Assembly: GCF_027568475.1 (NCBI RefSeq)
Contig: NZ_JANKZG010000010.1
Span: 1 to 64,000 of the forward strand
DNA length: 64,000 nucleotides
Source of the DNA: Acinetobacter sp. HY1485
Lineage (GTDB): Bacteria; Pseudomonadota; Gammaproteobacteria; Pseudomonadales; Moraxellaceae
Direction: 5' to 3'
A program made the position numbers and the translations under genes. Positions 1 to 11,583 of this stretch are shown piece after piece; position 1 is the stretch's first letter; each line of letters starts with the position of its first letter. The notes below the pieces were generated by a model. The model saw only the letters and a program-made list of their open reading frames with translations. It made no database searches and was not told the DNA's origin.

Positions 1-3
1 TTG

Positions 4-119
4 TGCTGGCGACCATAGCAAGAGTGAACCACCTGATCCCTTCCCGAACTCAGAAGTGAAACCTCTTTGCGCTGATGGTAGTGTGGGGTTACCCATGTGA
101 GAGTAAGTCATCGCCAGCT
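4..119 (+). rRNA. rrf: 5S ribosomal RNA
   Basis: This is the 5S RNA of the large ribosomal subunit and the last gene of an rRNA operon lying off the left edge. The ends pair: the GCTGGCGA near the 5' end complements TCGCCAGC at the 3' end (helix I). The internal CCGAACTCAGAAGTGAAA stretch is the universal 5S loop sequence. A rho-independent terminator follows at once. The exact 5' end is approximate because the window begins within a few bases of it. Confidence 0.95.
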
Positions 120-129
120 CATTATTCTA

Positions 130-156
130 AAGCCCCTCAATGAGGGGCTTTTTTTA
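130..156 (+). terminator. rRNA operon terminator
   Basis: The hairpin AAGCCCCTC / GAGGGGCTT with a short loop is followed by a run of seven T. It sits about 10 bases after the 5S RNA and separates the rRNA operon from rpoN. Confidence 0.9.
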
Positions 157-245
157 TGACTGTAATTTAAATAATGCTTTTAGAATAAAGACTCGTATGA
201 TATATAAAATATAAGAAAAACTTGGTGTTATACAAGGAGCTGTAA

Positions 246-1661
246 ATGAAACTGTCTGTAGGATTAAAGTTATCTAATTCACTATCTTTAACTCCTCAAT
301 TACAGCAGGCGATTCGTTTATTGCAATTATCTAATTTGGAGTTACAAGAAGAAATTTCTCTTCAGTTAGAAAGTAATCCTCTATTGGAAAAAATAGAAGA
401 GCATACAGAGCAACTAGTTGTAACTAAGAATGAGCAATTAGAACCTTTAAAAAATATTGAAGAAATTCCTAATGATTTAACTGTTGATGCTAAATGGGAT
501 GATATTTATGTATCGCACAGTTCGGGTCAAACTGATGAAAACTATGAAATTGAGCGTAGTTATAGAAAAACATTAAAATCTATTTTATTAGAACAAATAA
601 ATTTACTTAAATTTTCTAAAGTAGACCAATTAATTAGTCATCTTATTATTGATGAATTAGATGAAAAAGGTTTTTTACCAGTTAACATTTCTGAAATTAC
701 TGCTTCTGCGAATTTATTTTTAGAAGATTTAAATATAGAGGTTGAAAATAGTGAGGTCTTAGTCGTTATCAAACATATTCAGAATTTAGAGCCATTTGGA
801 GTGGCATCTAAGGGGTTGGTTGAGTATTTACAGTTACAAATCGTTCGTATAAAACATATCTCCTCAAAAGAATATGCTTTGAAAATATTAGAGCAATATC
901 ATTATTTATTATCTAATGATATCTCTAAACTCATAAAAAAGGCACAAATGACTATGGATGAATTTAATCAAGGGTTAGAGTTAATCAGGACTTTGAAACC
1001 TTATCCAAGTTTAGGCCTAAATGTGGAGTATGACGATTACCAAATACCTGATGTCGTAGTGAAAAAGAATAATAACAAATGGCAAATTGAGCTGAACTCT
1101 GACGTTGTTCCCAAGTTAAGGGTAGATCCTTACTATTCAGGACTCATTAAACGTGCAGATTCGAGTGCGGATAATCAGTATCTAAAGTCTCATATGATTG
1201 AGGCAAAAAACTTTATCAAAAGTATTGATGAACGCCACAAAACATTACTTAAAGTAACAGCATGCATTGTGAAATATCAGCAGGAATTTTTAGAAAAGGG
1301 AGCCGAATTTATGAAACCCTTGATTCTAAGAGATATTGCCGAAGAAGTAGATTTACATGAGTCTACAATTTCACGGGTAACAACAAATAAATACTTATTA
1401 ACGCCTAAAGGATTGTTTGAACTTAAATATTTTTTCTCAAGCCACGTAGGTACTTCAGTTGGTGGAGAGTGCTCTTCTACAGCAATTCGTGCCAAAATCA
1501 AAAAAATGATTGCAGCAGAAAATCCTAAAAAACCGCTTTCAGATAATGTAATTTCGAATCAATTAAAACAAGACGGTATAGAGGTAGCACGTCGAACTGT
1601 TGCAAAGTATAGAGAGTCTCTACATATTCCATCTTCATCTGAACGTAAGATTCTTATTTAA
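246..1661 (+). CDS. rpoN: RNA polymerase sigma-54 factor RpoN
   Basis: Alternative sigma factor that recognises -24/-12 promoters and needs AAA+ activators to open DNA. The 471-residue product is close to family length. The N-terminal region I (about 1-50) is glutamine- and leucine-rich, as needed for activator response. The core-binding domain follows, then an HTH at about 365-385, and the diagnostic RpoN box ARRTVAKYRE at residues 448-457. The ATG start has a good Shine-Dalgarno, AAGGAG, about 6 bases upstream. Upstream is the 5S terminator, so rpoN probably has its own promoter. The usual gammaproteobacterial partners (lptB upstream, hpf and ptsN downstream) are not beside it. Confidence 0.98.
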   Translation: MKLSVGLKLSNSLSLTPQLQQAIRLLQLSNLELQEEISLQLESNPLLEKIEEHTEQLVVTKNEQLEPLKNIEEIPNDLTVDAKWDDIYVSHSSGQTDENYEIERSYRKTLKSILLEQINLLKFSKVDQLISHLIIDELDEKGFLPVNISEITASANLFLEDLNIEVENSEVLVVIKHIQNLEPFGVASKGLVEYLQLQIVRIKHISSKEYALKILEQYHYLLSNDISKLIKKAQMTMDEFNQGLELIRTLKPYPSLGLNVEYDDYQIPDVVVKKNNNKWQIELNSDVVPKLRVDPYYSGLIKRADSSADNQYLKSHMIEAKNFIKSIDERHKTLLKVTACIVKYQQEFLEKGAEFMKPLILRDIAEEVDLHESTISRVTTNKYLLTPKGLFELKYFFSSHVGTSVGGECSSTAIRAKIKKMIAAENPKKPLSDNVISNQLKQDGIEVARRTVAKYRESLHIPSSSERKILI

Positions 1662-1765
1662 ATCAGACTTTTTTAACAAATTTAAATGAAGTCTAATGAA
1701 TTATTTTTTTGAGATATAGTAAAATAGACCACTTTTATATCGTAGGTCTAAGCGAGGTTTTTTTA

Positions 1766-2017
1766 ATGAACAGTGAACAACTTACAGAAGTTTTAAAAAC
1801 AGCTTTTCCTGAGGCTGAAGTTGTTGTAAGTGGACAAGCCGGAAAGTTTGACCTACGTATTGTTGATGATAAATTTGAAGGTAAACGTACAGTAGGTCGT
1901 CAACAACTTGTATATGCTCCTTTAAATGAATACATTGCAAGTGGTGCAGTACATGCTGTAACAATCAGAGCAATGACAAAAGAAGAATGGCGTAAAGCAA
2001 GCCTATTCGGAGCATAA
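1766..2017 (+). CDS. ibaG: BolA/IbaG family protein
   Basis: Small BolA-fold protein (83 residues). In the family, BolA/IbaG proteins work with monothiol glutaredoxins in Fe-S cluster handling, and ibaG next to murA is a conserved pairing. The ATG at 1766 gives the normal family length and N-terminus. A TTG start 57 bases earlier is open but adds an unlikely extension. It lies only 7 bases ahead of murA, so the two are almost certainly co-transcribed. The assignment to IbaG rather than BolA rests on length and the murA neighbour. Confidence 0.9.
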   Translation: MNSEQLTEVLKTAFPEAEVVVSGQAGKFDLRIVDDKFEGKRTVGRQQLVYAPLNEYIASGAVHAVTIRAMTKEEWRKASLFGA

Positions 2018-2024
2018 GGTTTAG

Positions 2025-3977
<1,953 letters not shown>

Positions 3978-3982
3978 AATTC

Positions 3983-4045
3983 TTACCCACAAGCACCTTA
4001 AAACAGGTTAAACTCAAAGTTCATTTTGTTAAAACTTGTGGGTAA
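3983..4045 (+). promoter_or_regulatory. 11-bp inverted repeat covering the hisD ribosome-binding site
   Basis: TTACCCACAAG (3983-3993) and CTTGTGGGTAA (4035-4045) are perfect reverse complements separated by 41 bases. The 3' arm holds the only purine-rich element (GTGGG) just before the hisD ATG at 4050. In RNA the stem would bury the hisD ribosome-binding site. The alternative is a DNA operator or a chance repeat. No T-run follows, so it is not a terminator. Confidence 0.5.
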
Positions 4046-4049
4046 ATTG

Positions 4050-5336
4050 ATGCGACGTTTATCGACTAAAGACCAAGATTTTAAACAGGTCTTTGCGGAT
4101 TTATTAGCCTTTGAAACAGTAAACGATCCAAAACTTCTCCAAACTGTAGAGCAAATTATTCATGATGTACGCCAACATGGTGATGCACATGTACTGAAAC
4201 TCACACAACAGTTTGACCGACATCCCGCGCATCAATTTTCAGAATTAGAACTTACTCAAGAACAACTAAAAACAGCTTTTGACGGCTTAAAACCTCAAGT
4301 TCGTGAAGCATTAGAACTTGCGGCTCATCGTATTCGTTCTTTTCATCAAGCACAAAAACAAGACGGTTGGACGTATACGGATGATCTAGGGAATACACTT
4401 GGTCAAAAAGTGACACCGCTTGATCGTGTAGGGATTTATGTTCCCGGTGGTTTGGCATCGTATCCATCTTCTGTATTAATGAATGCCATTCCTGCCCATG
4501 TCGCAGGCGTAGGCGAAATTATCATGGTTGTGCCTGCACCCGAAGGTCAGCTAAATCCTCTTGTACTGGCAGCAGCATATTTGGCAGGTGTGAGCCGTGT
4601 ATTTACAATTGGTGGCGCACAAGCCGTTGCTGCGTTGGCATATGGTACTCAAACAATTCCAAAAGTGGACAAAATTACAGGTCCAGGAAATCGATTTGTT
4701 GCGGCAGCTAAACGTGCGGTATTTGGGCAGTGTGGTATTGATATGATTGCAGGACCATCTGAAATTTTGGTATATGCAGAAGGTCAAAACAACGCAAAAT
4801 GGATTGCGATGGATGTATTGTCGCAAGCTGAGCATGACACAGTTGCGCAAGCCATTTTAATTACACCTGATGCAGATTTTTTAAATGAAGTAGCCGATGC
4901 AATTGAAGAACATTTAGCGAATTTACCAAAAGCTGAGATTGCACGAACATCTATTCACAACCGTGGTGCATTGGTATTAGTGAAAGATCGAGCAGAAGCA
5001 GTAGCGTTAATTAACCAAGTTGCCCCTGAGCATTTACAGCTTTGTGTCGATGATCCGCAAACAATGGCAGAAGATATCCGCCATGCGGGTGCAATTTTTA
5101 TGGGTCGTTATACACCTGAAGCCATTGGCGATTATTGTGCAGGTCCTAACCATGTTCTGCCAACCTCAGGTACTGCACGTTTTTCTTCGCCATTGGGTGT
5201 GTATGATTTTCAAAAGCGCTCAAGTTTAATTTTTTGTACGGAACAAGGCGTTAAACCGCTTGCTCAAGCAGCAGATATTTTAGCGCAAGAAGAAGATTTA
5301 GATGCGCATGCACGTTCTGTACGCTACCGTTCTTAA
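4050..5336 (+). CDS. hisD: Histidinol dehydrogenase
   Basis: Catalyses the last two steps of histidine synthesis, two NAD-dependent oxidations of L-histidinol to L-histidine. The 428-residue product from ATG 4050 matches the family. The Rossmann-like core includes [18 protein letters not shown] and PEHLQL carry the zinc and catalytic Glu/His residues, and [10 protein letters not shown] is the family signature. A TTG start at 4026 would add eight residues but lies inside the inverted repeat, so I prefer 4050. It is followed by hisC 9 bases later. Confidence 0.97.
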   Translation: MRRLSTKDQDFKQVFADLLAFETVNDPKLLQTVEQIIHDVRQHGDAHVLKLTQQFDRHPAHQFSELELTQEQLKTAFDGLKPQVREALELAAHRIRSFHQAQKQDGWTYTDDLGNTLGQKVTPLDRVGIYVPGGLASYPSSVLMNAIPAHVAGVGEIIMVVPAPEGQLNPLVLAAAYLAGVSRVFTIGGAQAVAALAYGTQTIPKVDKITGPGNRFVAAAKRAVFGQCGIDMIAGPSEILVYAEGQNNAKWIAMDVLSQAEHDTVAQAILITPDADFLNEVADAIEEHLANLPKAEIARTSIHNRGALVLVKDRAEAVALINQVAPEHLQLCVDDPQTMAEDIRHAGAIFMGRYTPEAIGDYCAGPNHVLPTSGTARFSSPLGVYDFQKRSSLIFCTEQGVKPLAQAADILAQEEDLDAHARSVRYRS

Positions 5337-5345
5337 GAGGGTAAT

Positions 5346-6404
5346 ATGAAAAAGTTTTGGAGCCCCATGGTTCGGGAGTTAGAGCCATATACACCAGGTG
5401 AGCAACCTAAAGTACAAAATTTGGTAAAACTAAACACCAATGAAAATCCATATCCGCCATCGCCAAAAGTGGTGAATGCTGTTGAGCAAGTATTGCAACA
5501 TCAAGCAGATGCGTTACGTTTGTATCCAGACCCTGATGCATCTGTATTAAAGCAGGCAATTGCGAAACAACAGCAAGTTGATGTTTCGCATGTGTTTGTG
5601 GGTAACGGGTCAGATGAGGTTTTGGCACATATTTTTAAAGCATTTTTTATTCAAGATGCACCTATTTTATCGCCTGATATTTCGTATAGTTTTTACCCTG
5701 TGTATAGCCAATTTTTTGAAATAAAAACACAAAAGATTGCACTCAATGAAAATTTTGAAATTGAACCACAAGATTATGCTGTACCAAATGGTGGGGTGAT
5801 TATTGCCAACCCGAATGCACCAACGAGTATTGCATTATCGCTTGATAAAATTGAAGAAATTTTGAAGCTAAACCCTGATCGTATAGTGGTGATTGATGAA
5901 GCTTATGTAGATTTTGGTGCAGAATCTGCTGTGAGCTTAGTGAGTCGTTACGAAAATCTTGTGGTGTGTCAAACAACTTCAAAATCGCGTTCTTTGGCAG
6001 GCTTACGTGTTGGTTTTGCAATTGCACAACCGCATTTAATTGAAGCCCTAGAAACGGTGAAAAATAGCTTTAACTCTTATCCGCTTGATCGTTTTGCCAT
6101 TGCAGCAGCAGTCGCTTCATTTGAAGATGAAGCGTATTTTAAAGCACAGTGCGAAAAAGTCATTGCTAGCCGTGAGAAATTGGTTAAGCAATTACAAGAG
6201 ATTGGATTTAATGTATTACCGTCTAAAGCTAACTTTATTTTTGTAACCCATCCACAGCGTGATGCAGGCGACCTTGCTCAGAAATTACGCGATGTTGGAA
6301 TTATTGTCCGTTACTTTAATAAGCCAAGAATTAATCAATTTTTGCGTATTACGATTGGAACAGATGAACAAAACCAAGCATTAGTCGATTTTTTGCGGAA
6401 ATAA
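5346..6404 (+). CDS. hisC: Histidinol-phosphate aminotransferase
   Basis: PLP-dependent fold-type I aminotransferase. It converts imidazole-acetol phosphate plus glutamate to histidinol phosphate. The 352 residues fit the family. The PLP lysine is Lys213 in [14 protein letters not shown], and the N-terminal [13 protein letters not shown] is the substrate-phosphate and start signature. It lies 9 bases after hisD and 4 bases before the glycosyltransferase, with a clear GAGGGTAAT Shine-Dalgarno across the gap. Confidence 0.96.
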   Translation: MKKFWSPMVRELEPYTPGEQPKVQNLVKLNTNENPYPPSPKVVNAVEQVLQHQADALRLYPDPDASVLKQAIAKQQQVDVSHVFVGNGSDEVLAHIFKAFFIQDAPILSPDISYSFYPVYSQFFEIKTQKIALNENFEIEPQDYAVPNGGVIIANPNAPTSIALSLDKIEEILKLNPDRIVVIDEAYVDFGAESAVSLVSRYENLVVCQTTSKSRSLAGLRVGFAIAQPHLIEALETVKNSFNSYPLDRFAIAAAVASFEDEAYFKAQCEKVIASREKLVKQLQEIGFNVLPSKANFIFVTHPQRDAGDLAQKLRDVGIIVRYFNKPRINQFLRITIGTDEQNQALVDFLRK

Positions 6405-6408
6405 AATC

Positions 6409-7479
6409 ATGACAGTATCTACAATTTGTTTGAACATGATTGTTAAAAATGAAGCAAATATTATTGTAGATACTTTAGATAATATCTGTAAGCATATTGC
6501 GATTGATACAGTGGTGATTTGTGATACAGGTTCTACGGATAATACGGTAGAAATAGTTGAAGCATACTTAAAAACACATCAGATTAAAGGTATTGTACAT
6601 CATCATCAATGGCAAAATTTTGAAGTGAACCGTAACTTAGCATTACAAGCGTGTGAGGGGTTATCTGATTATATTTTAGTTTTTGATGCTGATGACCGCT
6701 TTTATGGTGATGTGCCACAAATTTTTGAGCATGATATTTATGCGCTTAAATTTAGAAGTGCAACCCGAGATTTTTATTACACCCGAAAAATTTTGTTTAA
6801 AAATAAAAATATTGTGAAATGGATTGGTGTACTACATGAAAGTATTGTGAATACTCAGCCTAATTTGAGTGAGTGTGAACTTGCAGGCGATTATTACATT
6901 CAAACAGGACATTTTGGCGCAAGAAATCAAGAGCTAAATAAATACTTAAAAGATGCACAGACGCTACAACAAGCGTTTGAGCAAGAGCATGAACCGTTAA
7001 TGAAAGCACGTTATGCTTATTATTGTGCAACGTCTTACTATAGTCATGGTGATATTGACCAAGCAATTTTTTGGTTTGAACAGCGTTTGACATTACCAAG
7101 TTCCAATACTGAAGAAACATATTTAGCTTGTCGTTATCTAGGTGAAATTTACAAAAATAACAACCAATTAGAAAAAGCAGTATTTACATGGTTAAAAGGT
7201 GCAAGTACTGACTATGTTGAATGTTTATATGAATTAAGTTTGTTGTATACACAAATAGGTGATGCTACTTTAGCATTTGATTTTGCACTTTTGGCAAAAC
7301 ATAAAACACAGACATTTGAACCTAACATTTTAAATTACGGTGTGGATTATCAAATTTTTAGTTTAGGACAAAAACTCAACAAAATGCAAGCTGTTGAACA
7401 AGCATGGCAATGCCTGAAACAACAGCCCTTTTATTCCAAAGAACTGACAGACGCCTTAAACGCTTGGCGTGTTAATTGA
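6409..7479 (+). CDS. Family 2 glycosyltransferase with TPR-like C-terminal half
   Basis: The N-terminal half (about 1-110) is a GT-A fold: CLNMIVKNEANII is the nucleotide-sugar-binding opening, CDTGSTDNT follows, and DADDRF carries the metal-binding aspartates. The second half, from about residue 190, is helical and repeat-like (ARYAYYCATSYYSHGD, ACRYLGEIYKNNNQ), resembling TPR units. This arrangement is common in SunS-like or LPS-linked transferases, but donor and acceptor cannot be read from sequence. It follows hisC by 4 bases, so it probably shares that transcript. Its last 24 bases overlap pabB on the other strand. Confidence 0.8.
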   Translation: MTVSTICLNMIVKNEANIIVDTLDNICKHIAIDTVVICDTGSTDNTVEIVEAYLKTHQIKGIVHHHQWQNFEVNRNLALQACEGLSDYILVFDADDRFYGDVPQIFEHDIYALKFRSATRDFYYTRKILFKNKNIVKWIGVLHESIVNTQPNLSECELAGDYYIQTGHFGARNQELNKYLKDAQTLQQAFEQEHEPLMKARYAYYCATSYYSHGDIDQAIFWFEQRLTLPSSNTEETYLACRYLGEIYKNNNQLEKAVFTWLKGASTDYVECLYELSLLYTQIGDATLAFDFALLAKHKTQTFEPNILNYGVDYQIFSLGQKLNKMQAVEQAWQCLKQQPFYSKELTDALNAWRVN

Positions 7480-8706
7480 ATCAAGAATGGCTGAAATTTT
7501 ATCAAAACATTCTTGATATTCTGCATCGCAATTTGACGCAATAGTAATACCACCACCTGCCCAAACACTCAGCTCGTTTTGATATTTTTGAATTGAACGA
7601 ATGAGAATATTCCAACAACCTGTACCATCTAAATTAAAGTAACCCATAGACCCGCAATATGCACCTCTAGGTTGTTGTTCTAATTCTGAGATAATTTGCA
7701 TTGCCCGAATTTTGGGTGCACCTGTAATAGAACCACCTGGTGAGGCATCTAACAGCATGTGCATTGGGTTGATGTGTGGTTTTAACGTGGCTTGTATTTC
7801 ACTCACCATGTGGTGCACTTGTTCAAAACTTTCAATTTCAAACAGTTTGTTGGTTTTTACACTGCCTATTTGTGCATAAAGGCTTAAATCGTTACGCAAC
7901 AAATCTACAATCATGACATTTTCTGCCTGATCTTTTATGGACTTAGCAAGTGTGTTTTTGGATTGTTCATCTTGTTGCGTGTTTGTATAACGTGGCATTG
8001 TGCCTTTGATAGGGCGTGTTTTAACAATGTGATTGGCTTGAAATTCAATAAATAGTTCAGGGGAACAGCTCAAAAGCTCAAAATCATTAATTTTGAGATA
8101 ACCTGCATAAGGTGCATTGGTGAGTTGCCAAAGTTTGGCTGCTTGAGCAAGAAGCTGTCCGTTTGCTTTGCCTTTAAATTGTTGAGTAAGATTAATTTGG
8201 TAGCAATCGCCTGCTTTAATATAGTTTTGAACTTGATTAAATGCGTGTGTGTATTGGGTTTTTGTCCATGTTGGGGTGCAAGGCTCAATCAGTTCAAAAT
8301 GAAGATCCGCTTTAGGTAATTGCGTAATTTTTTCTAAAATTTCTTGTCCATGTGGCTCATGGCTATAAAAGACCCACGTATTTTTTTCAAATTTTAAATA
8401 AGATAGGTAATACCCTAGATAGGTAGCAGGTTGGGCATGAGAGGGTGCATCAATAAATTGGTTAGCAGAATAATCATACCCAATAAAGCCAATCCAACCA
8501 CCATTAAAACCTGTACCTGTTTTGGGTGTATCAGAAAAATTAAAATTAATTTGACCATCAAGCGAGTAGTGTTTTGGAAGAAAGCCAATCACAGGTTTGC
8601 CATGATCTTGCAAATAAACAAGCCCTTGTAAAGACTGTAAACGATAAAGTACTTGTGCAGGACAAGTTGGGAAATCGGACAGTATTTTTTTAAAGGGTAA
8701 AGACAT
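7456..8706 (-). CDS. pabB: Aminodeoxychorismate synthase component I
   Basis: Chorismate-using enzyme that, with glutamine amidotransferase PabA, makes 4-amino-4-deoxychorismate for folate synthesis. The 416 residues carry the family motifs: SPELFIEF, RPIKGTMPR and SPGGSITGAPK. The lysine in PIKGT is the residue that separates PabB from anthranilate synthase TrpE, where it is alanine. No PabA domain is fused and no pabA is adjacent. It lies 12 bases downstream of the Nudix gene on the same strand and overlaps the glycosyltransferase end by 24 bases. Confidence 0.93.
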   Translation of the reverse strand: MSLPFKKILSDFPTCPAQVLYRLQSLQGLVYLQDHGKPVIGFLPKHYSLDGQINFNFSDTPKTGTGFNGGWIGFIGYDYSANQFIDAPSHAQPATYLGYYLSYLKFEKNTWVFYSHEPHGQEILEKITQLPKADLHFELIEPCTPTWTKTQYTHAFNQVQNYIKAGDCYQINLTQQFKGKANGQLLAQAAKLWQLTNAPYAGYLKINDFELLSCSPELFIEFQANHIVKTRPIKGTMPRYTNTQQDEQSKNTLAKSIKDQAENVMIVDLLRNDLSLYAQIGSVKTNKLFEIESFEQVHHMVSEIQATLKPHINPMHMLLDASPGGSITGAPKIRAMQIISELEQQPRGAYCGSMGYFNLDGTGCWNILIRSIQKYQNELSVWAGGGITIASNCDAEYQECFDKISAILDSINTPSV

Positions 8707-8718
8707 AACTAAAACACA

Positions 8719-9249
8719 CTATTGTTCAATCGTTTGTAAATGTAATGGAAATGAAAGTGTTTTACGATCATTAAAGTAGTGTTGTAGGGTAGATTTTACG
8801 CTAGGAAATGCAAGTTCATCCCATGGAATTTCATCTTCGCTAAAAAGTCGGCTTTCTAAGGTTTCAATGCCTGCACCAAATTTTCCATTTTCAAGTGTTC
8901 CTTTAAATACACTATAAATTTGCCCAATATGCGGTACATCGTACAAGCAGTATAACTGTTCTAAATTAACCACAGCTTCTGCTTCTTCTAAAGTTTCACG
9001 TTGTGCACCTTGTGCCATGGTTTCGCCAAGCTCCATATAGCCAGCAGGCAGTGTCCAATAACCGTAACGCGGTTCTATGGCACGTTTACACAGTAAGACT
9101 TTTTCTTGCCAAATCACTAAAGCACCACAGATGACTTTGGGGTTTTCGTAATGAATATAACCACATTGAGGACAGACTTGGCGTAATTTTGTATCATCTG
9201 TTGGGATTTCTTTTTTTGTTTTATGTCCGCATTGTAGGCAGTATGACAT
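8719..9249 (-). CDS. Nudix hydrolase with N-terminal zinc ribbon
   Basis: Hydrolyses a nucleoside-diphosphate-linked compound, exact substrate unknown. The first 40 residues hold two CxxC pairs (YCLQCG and VCPQCG), a zinc ribbon as in NudC/NADH pyrophosphatase-like proteins. The Nudix box lies in GYMELGETMAQGAQRETLEE. The protein is shorter than true NudC (about 176 residues), and the NudC-specific tail is not evident, so I leave the substrate open. The start at 9249 (MSYCLQCG) is preferred over an upstream ATG that adds seven residues. It shares strand and direction with pabB. Confidence 0.88.
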   Translation of the reverse strand: MSYCLQCGHKTKKEIPTDDTKLRQVCPQCGYIHYENPKVICGALVIWQEKVLLCKRAIEPRYGYWTLPAGYMELGETMAQGAQRETLEEAEAVVNLEQLYCLYDVPHIGQIYSVFKGTLENGKFGAGIETLESRLFSEDEIPWDELAFPSVKSTLQHYFNDRKTLSFPLHLQTIEQ

Positions 9250-9352
9250 CTTAAAAACTCGTGAAAACAAGATGCTTTGAGAATAACAGATTTATAAGCG
9301 CAAATGACTAGCGTATGATAGCTTTTAGTTTGGAAAAGATGGTAGAGCAGGC

Positions 9353-10000
9353 ATGAAATTGCTAGCACTTGAAACTGCTAATGAGCAGTGTTCGGTTTGT
9401 ATTGTGGAAGATGGTACGGTGAAATTTAATGGGTTTAATGAACAACCGCGTGCACAAACACAAACCTTATTGCCCATGATTGAGCAAGGCTTACAGCAAA
9501 CAGACTTGACACTTGAACAGTTAGATGTAATTGCATTTAGTCGTGGTCCAGGGTCTTTTAGTGGCGTACGTATTAATGCTGCAGTCACTCAAGCATTGGC
9601 ATGGGCAAATGATATACCTGTTGCTCCTGTTTCAACATTACAGGCATTGGCACAAGCGGCATATCGTTTACATGGTTTAACCGCAGTGACTGCTGTTTTA
9701 GATGCACGTATGAAAGAAGTGTATATTGCAAGTTATGAGCTAGATCAAAATAAGATTATGCAGCCTGTATCAGAAGAAAAATTATTAGCTTACGATATAG
9801 CACAAAACGAAATTAAACATACATTAGTGGGTTCAGGTGCACCTCTTTTACAAAAAGATGCGTTGCTTACTGTGATAGCAGATGCACAAGACATAGCAAC
9901 CATTGCACAAACAGCACCCACTGTAGAGGCATCTCACGCACTGCCTGTATATTTACGTGATAACGCTTGGAAAAAGATTTCAGAACAAGGCAAAGCATAA
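9353..10000 (+). CDS. tsaB: tRNA N6-threonylcarbamoyladenosine complex subunit TsaB
   Basis: Non-catalytic partner of TsaD in making the t6A37 modification of ANN-decoding tRNAs. It has the ASKHA fold opening LALETANEQCSV and the conserved SRGPGSFSGVRI loop at about residues 63-74, but lacks the metal-binding HxxxH of TsaD, as expected for TsaB. The 215 residues are typical. It starts divergently from the Nudix gene and is followed one base later by uppP. Confidence 0.95.
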   Translation: MKLLALETANEQCSVCIVEDGTVKFNGFNEQPRAQTQTLLPMIEQGLQQTDLTLEQLDVIAFSRGPGSFSGVRINAAVTQALAWANDIPVAPVSTLQALAQAAYRLHGLTAVTAVLDARMKEVYIASYELDQNKIMQPVSEEKLLAYDIAQNEIKHTLVGSGAPLLQKDALLTVIADAQDIATIAQTAPTVEASHALPVYLRDNAWKKISEQGKA

Positions 10001-10001
10001 A

Positions 10002-10823
10002 ATGGATTTAATACTGTTATTTAAAGCTGCAATTATGGGATTGGTCGAAGGGATTACCGAATTTCTACCGATCTCAAGTACAGGGCATTTAATTTTAACG
10101 GGGCAACTTCTTGATTTTTGGACACCCGAAAAACGAGATATGTTTTCGGTTGCCGTACAAATTGGGGCAATTGCAGCCGTTATTTATCAGTATTGGGGAA
10201 AATTGTGGGGTGCCTTGATTGGTGCGCTTACAGGAGACGTTCAAGGGCGCCGTTTGAGCATCAATTTAATTGTGGCAACTATTCCGATTATGTTAATTGG
10301 GTTAACTTTTGGTGAAACTGTAAAAGCCTACTTATTTAATGCTGTCACTGTTGCGTGTGCGCTTATTGTAGGTGGTTTTATTATTTTGTGGGCAGAACGC
10401 CGTCAACATCAAATTAAGAGCCAAGAAGTAGAAAACCTAACCTTTAAACAAGCTGTAATCATTGGTTTAATTCAATGTTTCGCTTTAGTTCCGGGCACAT
10501 CACGTTCAGGTTCTACCATTATTGGGTCTTTGTTTTTGGGCGTGTCACGCAAAGCAGCAGCAGAATTTTCATTCTTTTTAGGTATTCCTGTACTAATGGG
10601 TGCAGGCTTACTTGACATGTATAAAATGCGCCATGATCTACACGTTGCAGATATGGAAATCTTAGGCGTGGGGATTATTGTTGCATTTGTATCTGCTTTA
10701 ATTGTGATTCGTGCGTTAATTCGTTACGTTTCTAAACATGATTTTAGTATTTTTGCTTATTACCGTATTGTATTTGGCATTCTAATTTTACTGACATGGT
10801 ACACAGGTTGGGTACAGTGGTAA
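10002..10823 (+). CDS. uppP: Undecaprenyl-diphosphatase UppP (BacA)
   Basis: Inner-membrane phosphatase that recycles undecaprenyl pyrophosphate, the lipid carrier for peptidoglycan and O-antigen. It confers bacitracin tolerance when overexpressed. The 273 residues are mostly membrane segments. Both signature loops are present: [15 protein letters not shown] near the N-terminus and [13 protein letters not shown] at about 175. The ATG at 10002, one base after the tsaB stop, gives the family N-terminus. The start at 9957 inside tsaB is unlikely. The stop overlaps the next start (TAATG). Confidence 0.96.
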   Translation: MDLILLFKAAIMGLVEGITEFLPISSTGHLILTGQLLDFWTPEKRDMFSVAVQIGAIAAVIYQYWGKLWGALIGALTGDVQGRRLSINLIVATIPIMLIGLTFGETVKAYLFNAVTVACALIVGGFIILWAERRQHQIKSQEVENLTFKQAVIIGLIQCFALVPGTSRSGSTIIGSLFLGVSRKAAAEFSFFLGIPVLMGAGLLDMYKMRHDLHVADMEILGVGIIVAFVSALIVIRALIRYVSKHDFSIFAYYRIVFGILILLTWYTGWVQW

Positions 10824-11581
10824 TGAAGTTATGGTATGAAACGCCGTATACCAAACAGGCACAGCAACTGAGTGAGCGTTTAGCTGAGCGTGGCGTACAA
10901 ATAGATTTGCAATGTACAGACAAAATTAATGCAAAATTTTTACGTCTACATCCTGAGCTTGCCCTTATTGTAGATGGTGCAGGGGTGAGTCTGACTGCAC
11001 AAGGCATGAAGATGCAGCCTGATTGGAAAGCCGAAACGGGGCGTTTAAAACGTGCATCGCTTAAATCTGAGATGCTTGCACGTGCTTGTCAGGCAAATGA
11101 TAGCCCAACACTTATTGATGCAACGGCAGGCTTAGGGCATGACACCTTATTAATGGCAAAATTTGGCGCAAAAATTACCTTGGTTGAACGCCATCCTATT
11201 TTATATACCTTATTAGAAAGTGCATACCAACAAGCACAACAAGATACGTTTTTAGCCAATGTGGTACAAAATATAACATTGGTTTTTGCAGATTCAGCCG
11301 AATACTTACAGCAAGCTAGCGCTGTCGATGTGGTGTATTTAGACCCCATGTTTCCACAACGTGAAAAAACTGCACAAGTAAAGAAACAGATGCAACTATT
11401 GCACATGTTGCTACCTGAAGATGGTGAAATGGATTTAGGCGACCAACTTTTAGAACATGCAAAAAAAGTTGCACAAAGGGTCATTGTAAAACGCCCACGT
11501 TATGCGGTATTTTTAAATGATGAGCCACCACAACATCAATGGTTGGGTGATGCCTGCCGTTTTGATGGATACTTCCAATAA
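10823..11581 (+). CDS. rsmJ: 16S rRNA (guanine-1516-N2)-methyltransferase RsmJ
   Basis: SAM-dependent methyltransferase for G1516 of 16S rRNA (YhiQ family). Motif I is [20 protein letters not shown], the acidic SAM ribose residue lies in LVERHP, and the family block [15 protein letters not shown] is highly characteristic. The start at ATG 10823 overlaps the uppP stop by one base and gives 252 residues. An open start at 10796 would add nine residues encoded within uppP and is rejected. Confidence 0.94.
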   Translation: MKLWYETPYTKQAQQLSERLAERGVQIDLQCTDKINAKFLRLHPELALIVDGAGVSLTAQGMKMQPDWKAETGRLKRASLKSEMLARACQANDSPTLIDATAGLGHDTLLMAKFGAKITLVERHPILYTLLESAYQQAQQDTFLANVVQNITLVFADSAEYLQQASAVDVVYLDPMFPQREKTAQVKKQMQLLHMLLPEDGEMDLGDQLLEHAKKVAQRVIVKRPRYAVFLNDEPPQHQWLGDACRFDGYFQ

Positions 11582-11583
11582 CT

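Noticed and set aside
1277..1501. Short antisense frames in rpoN
   Set aside because: No start context and they lie wholly within a certain gene.
11089..11484. 131-codon frame antisense to rsmJ
   Set aside because: Cys-rich shadow with no ribosome-binding site, inside a well-supported gene.
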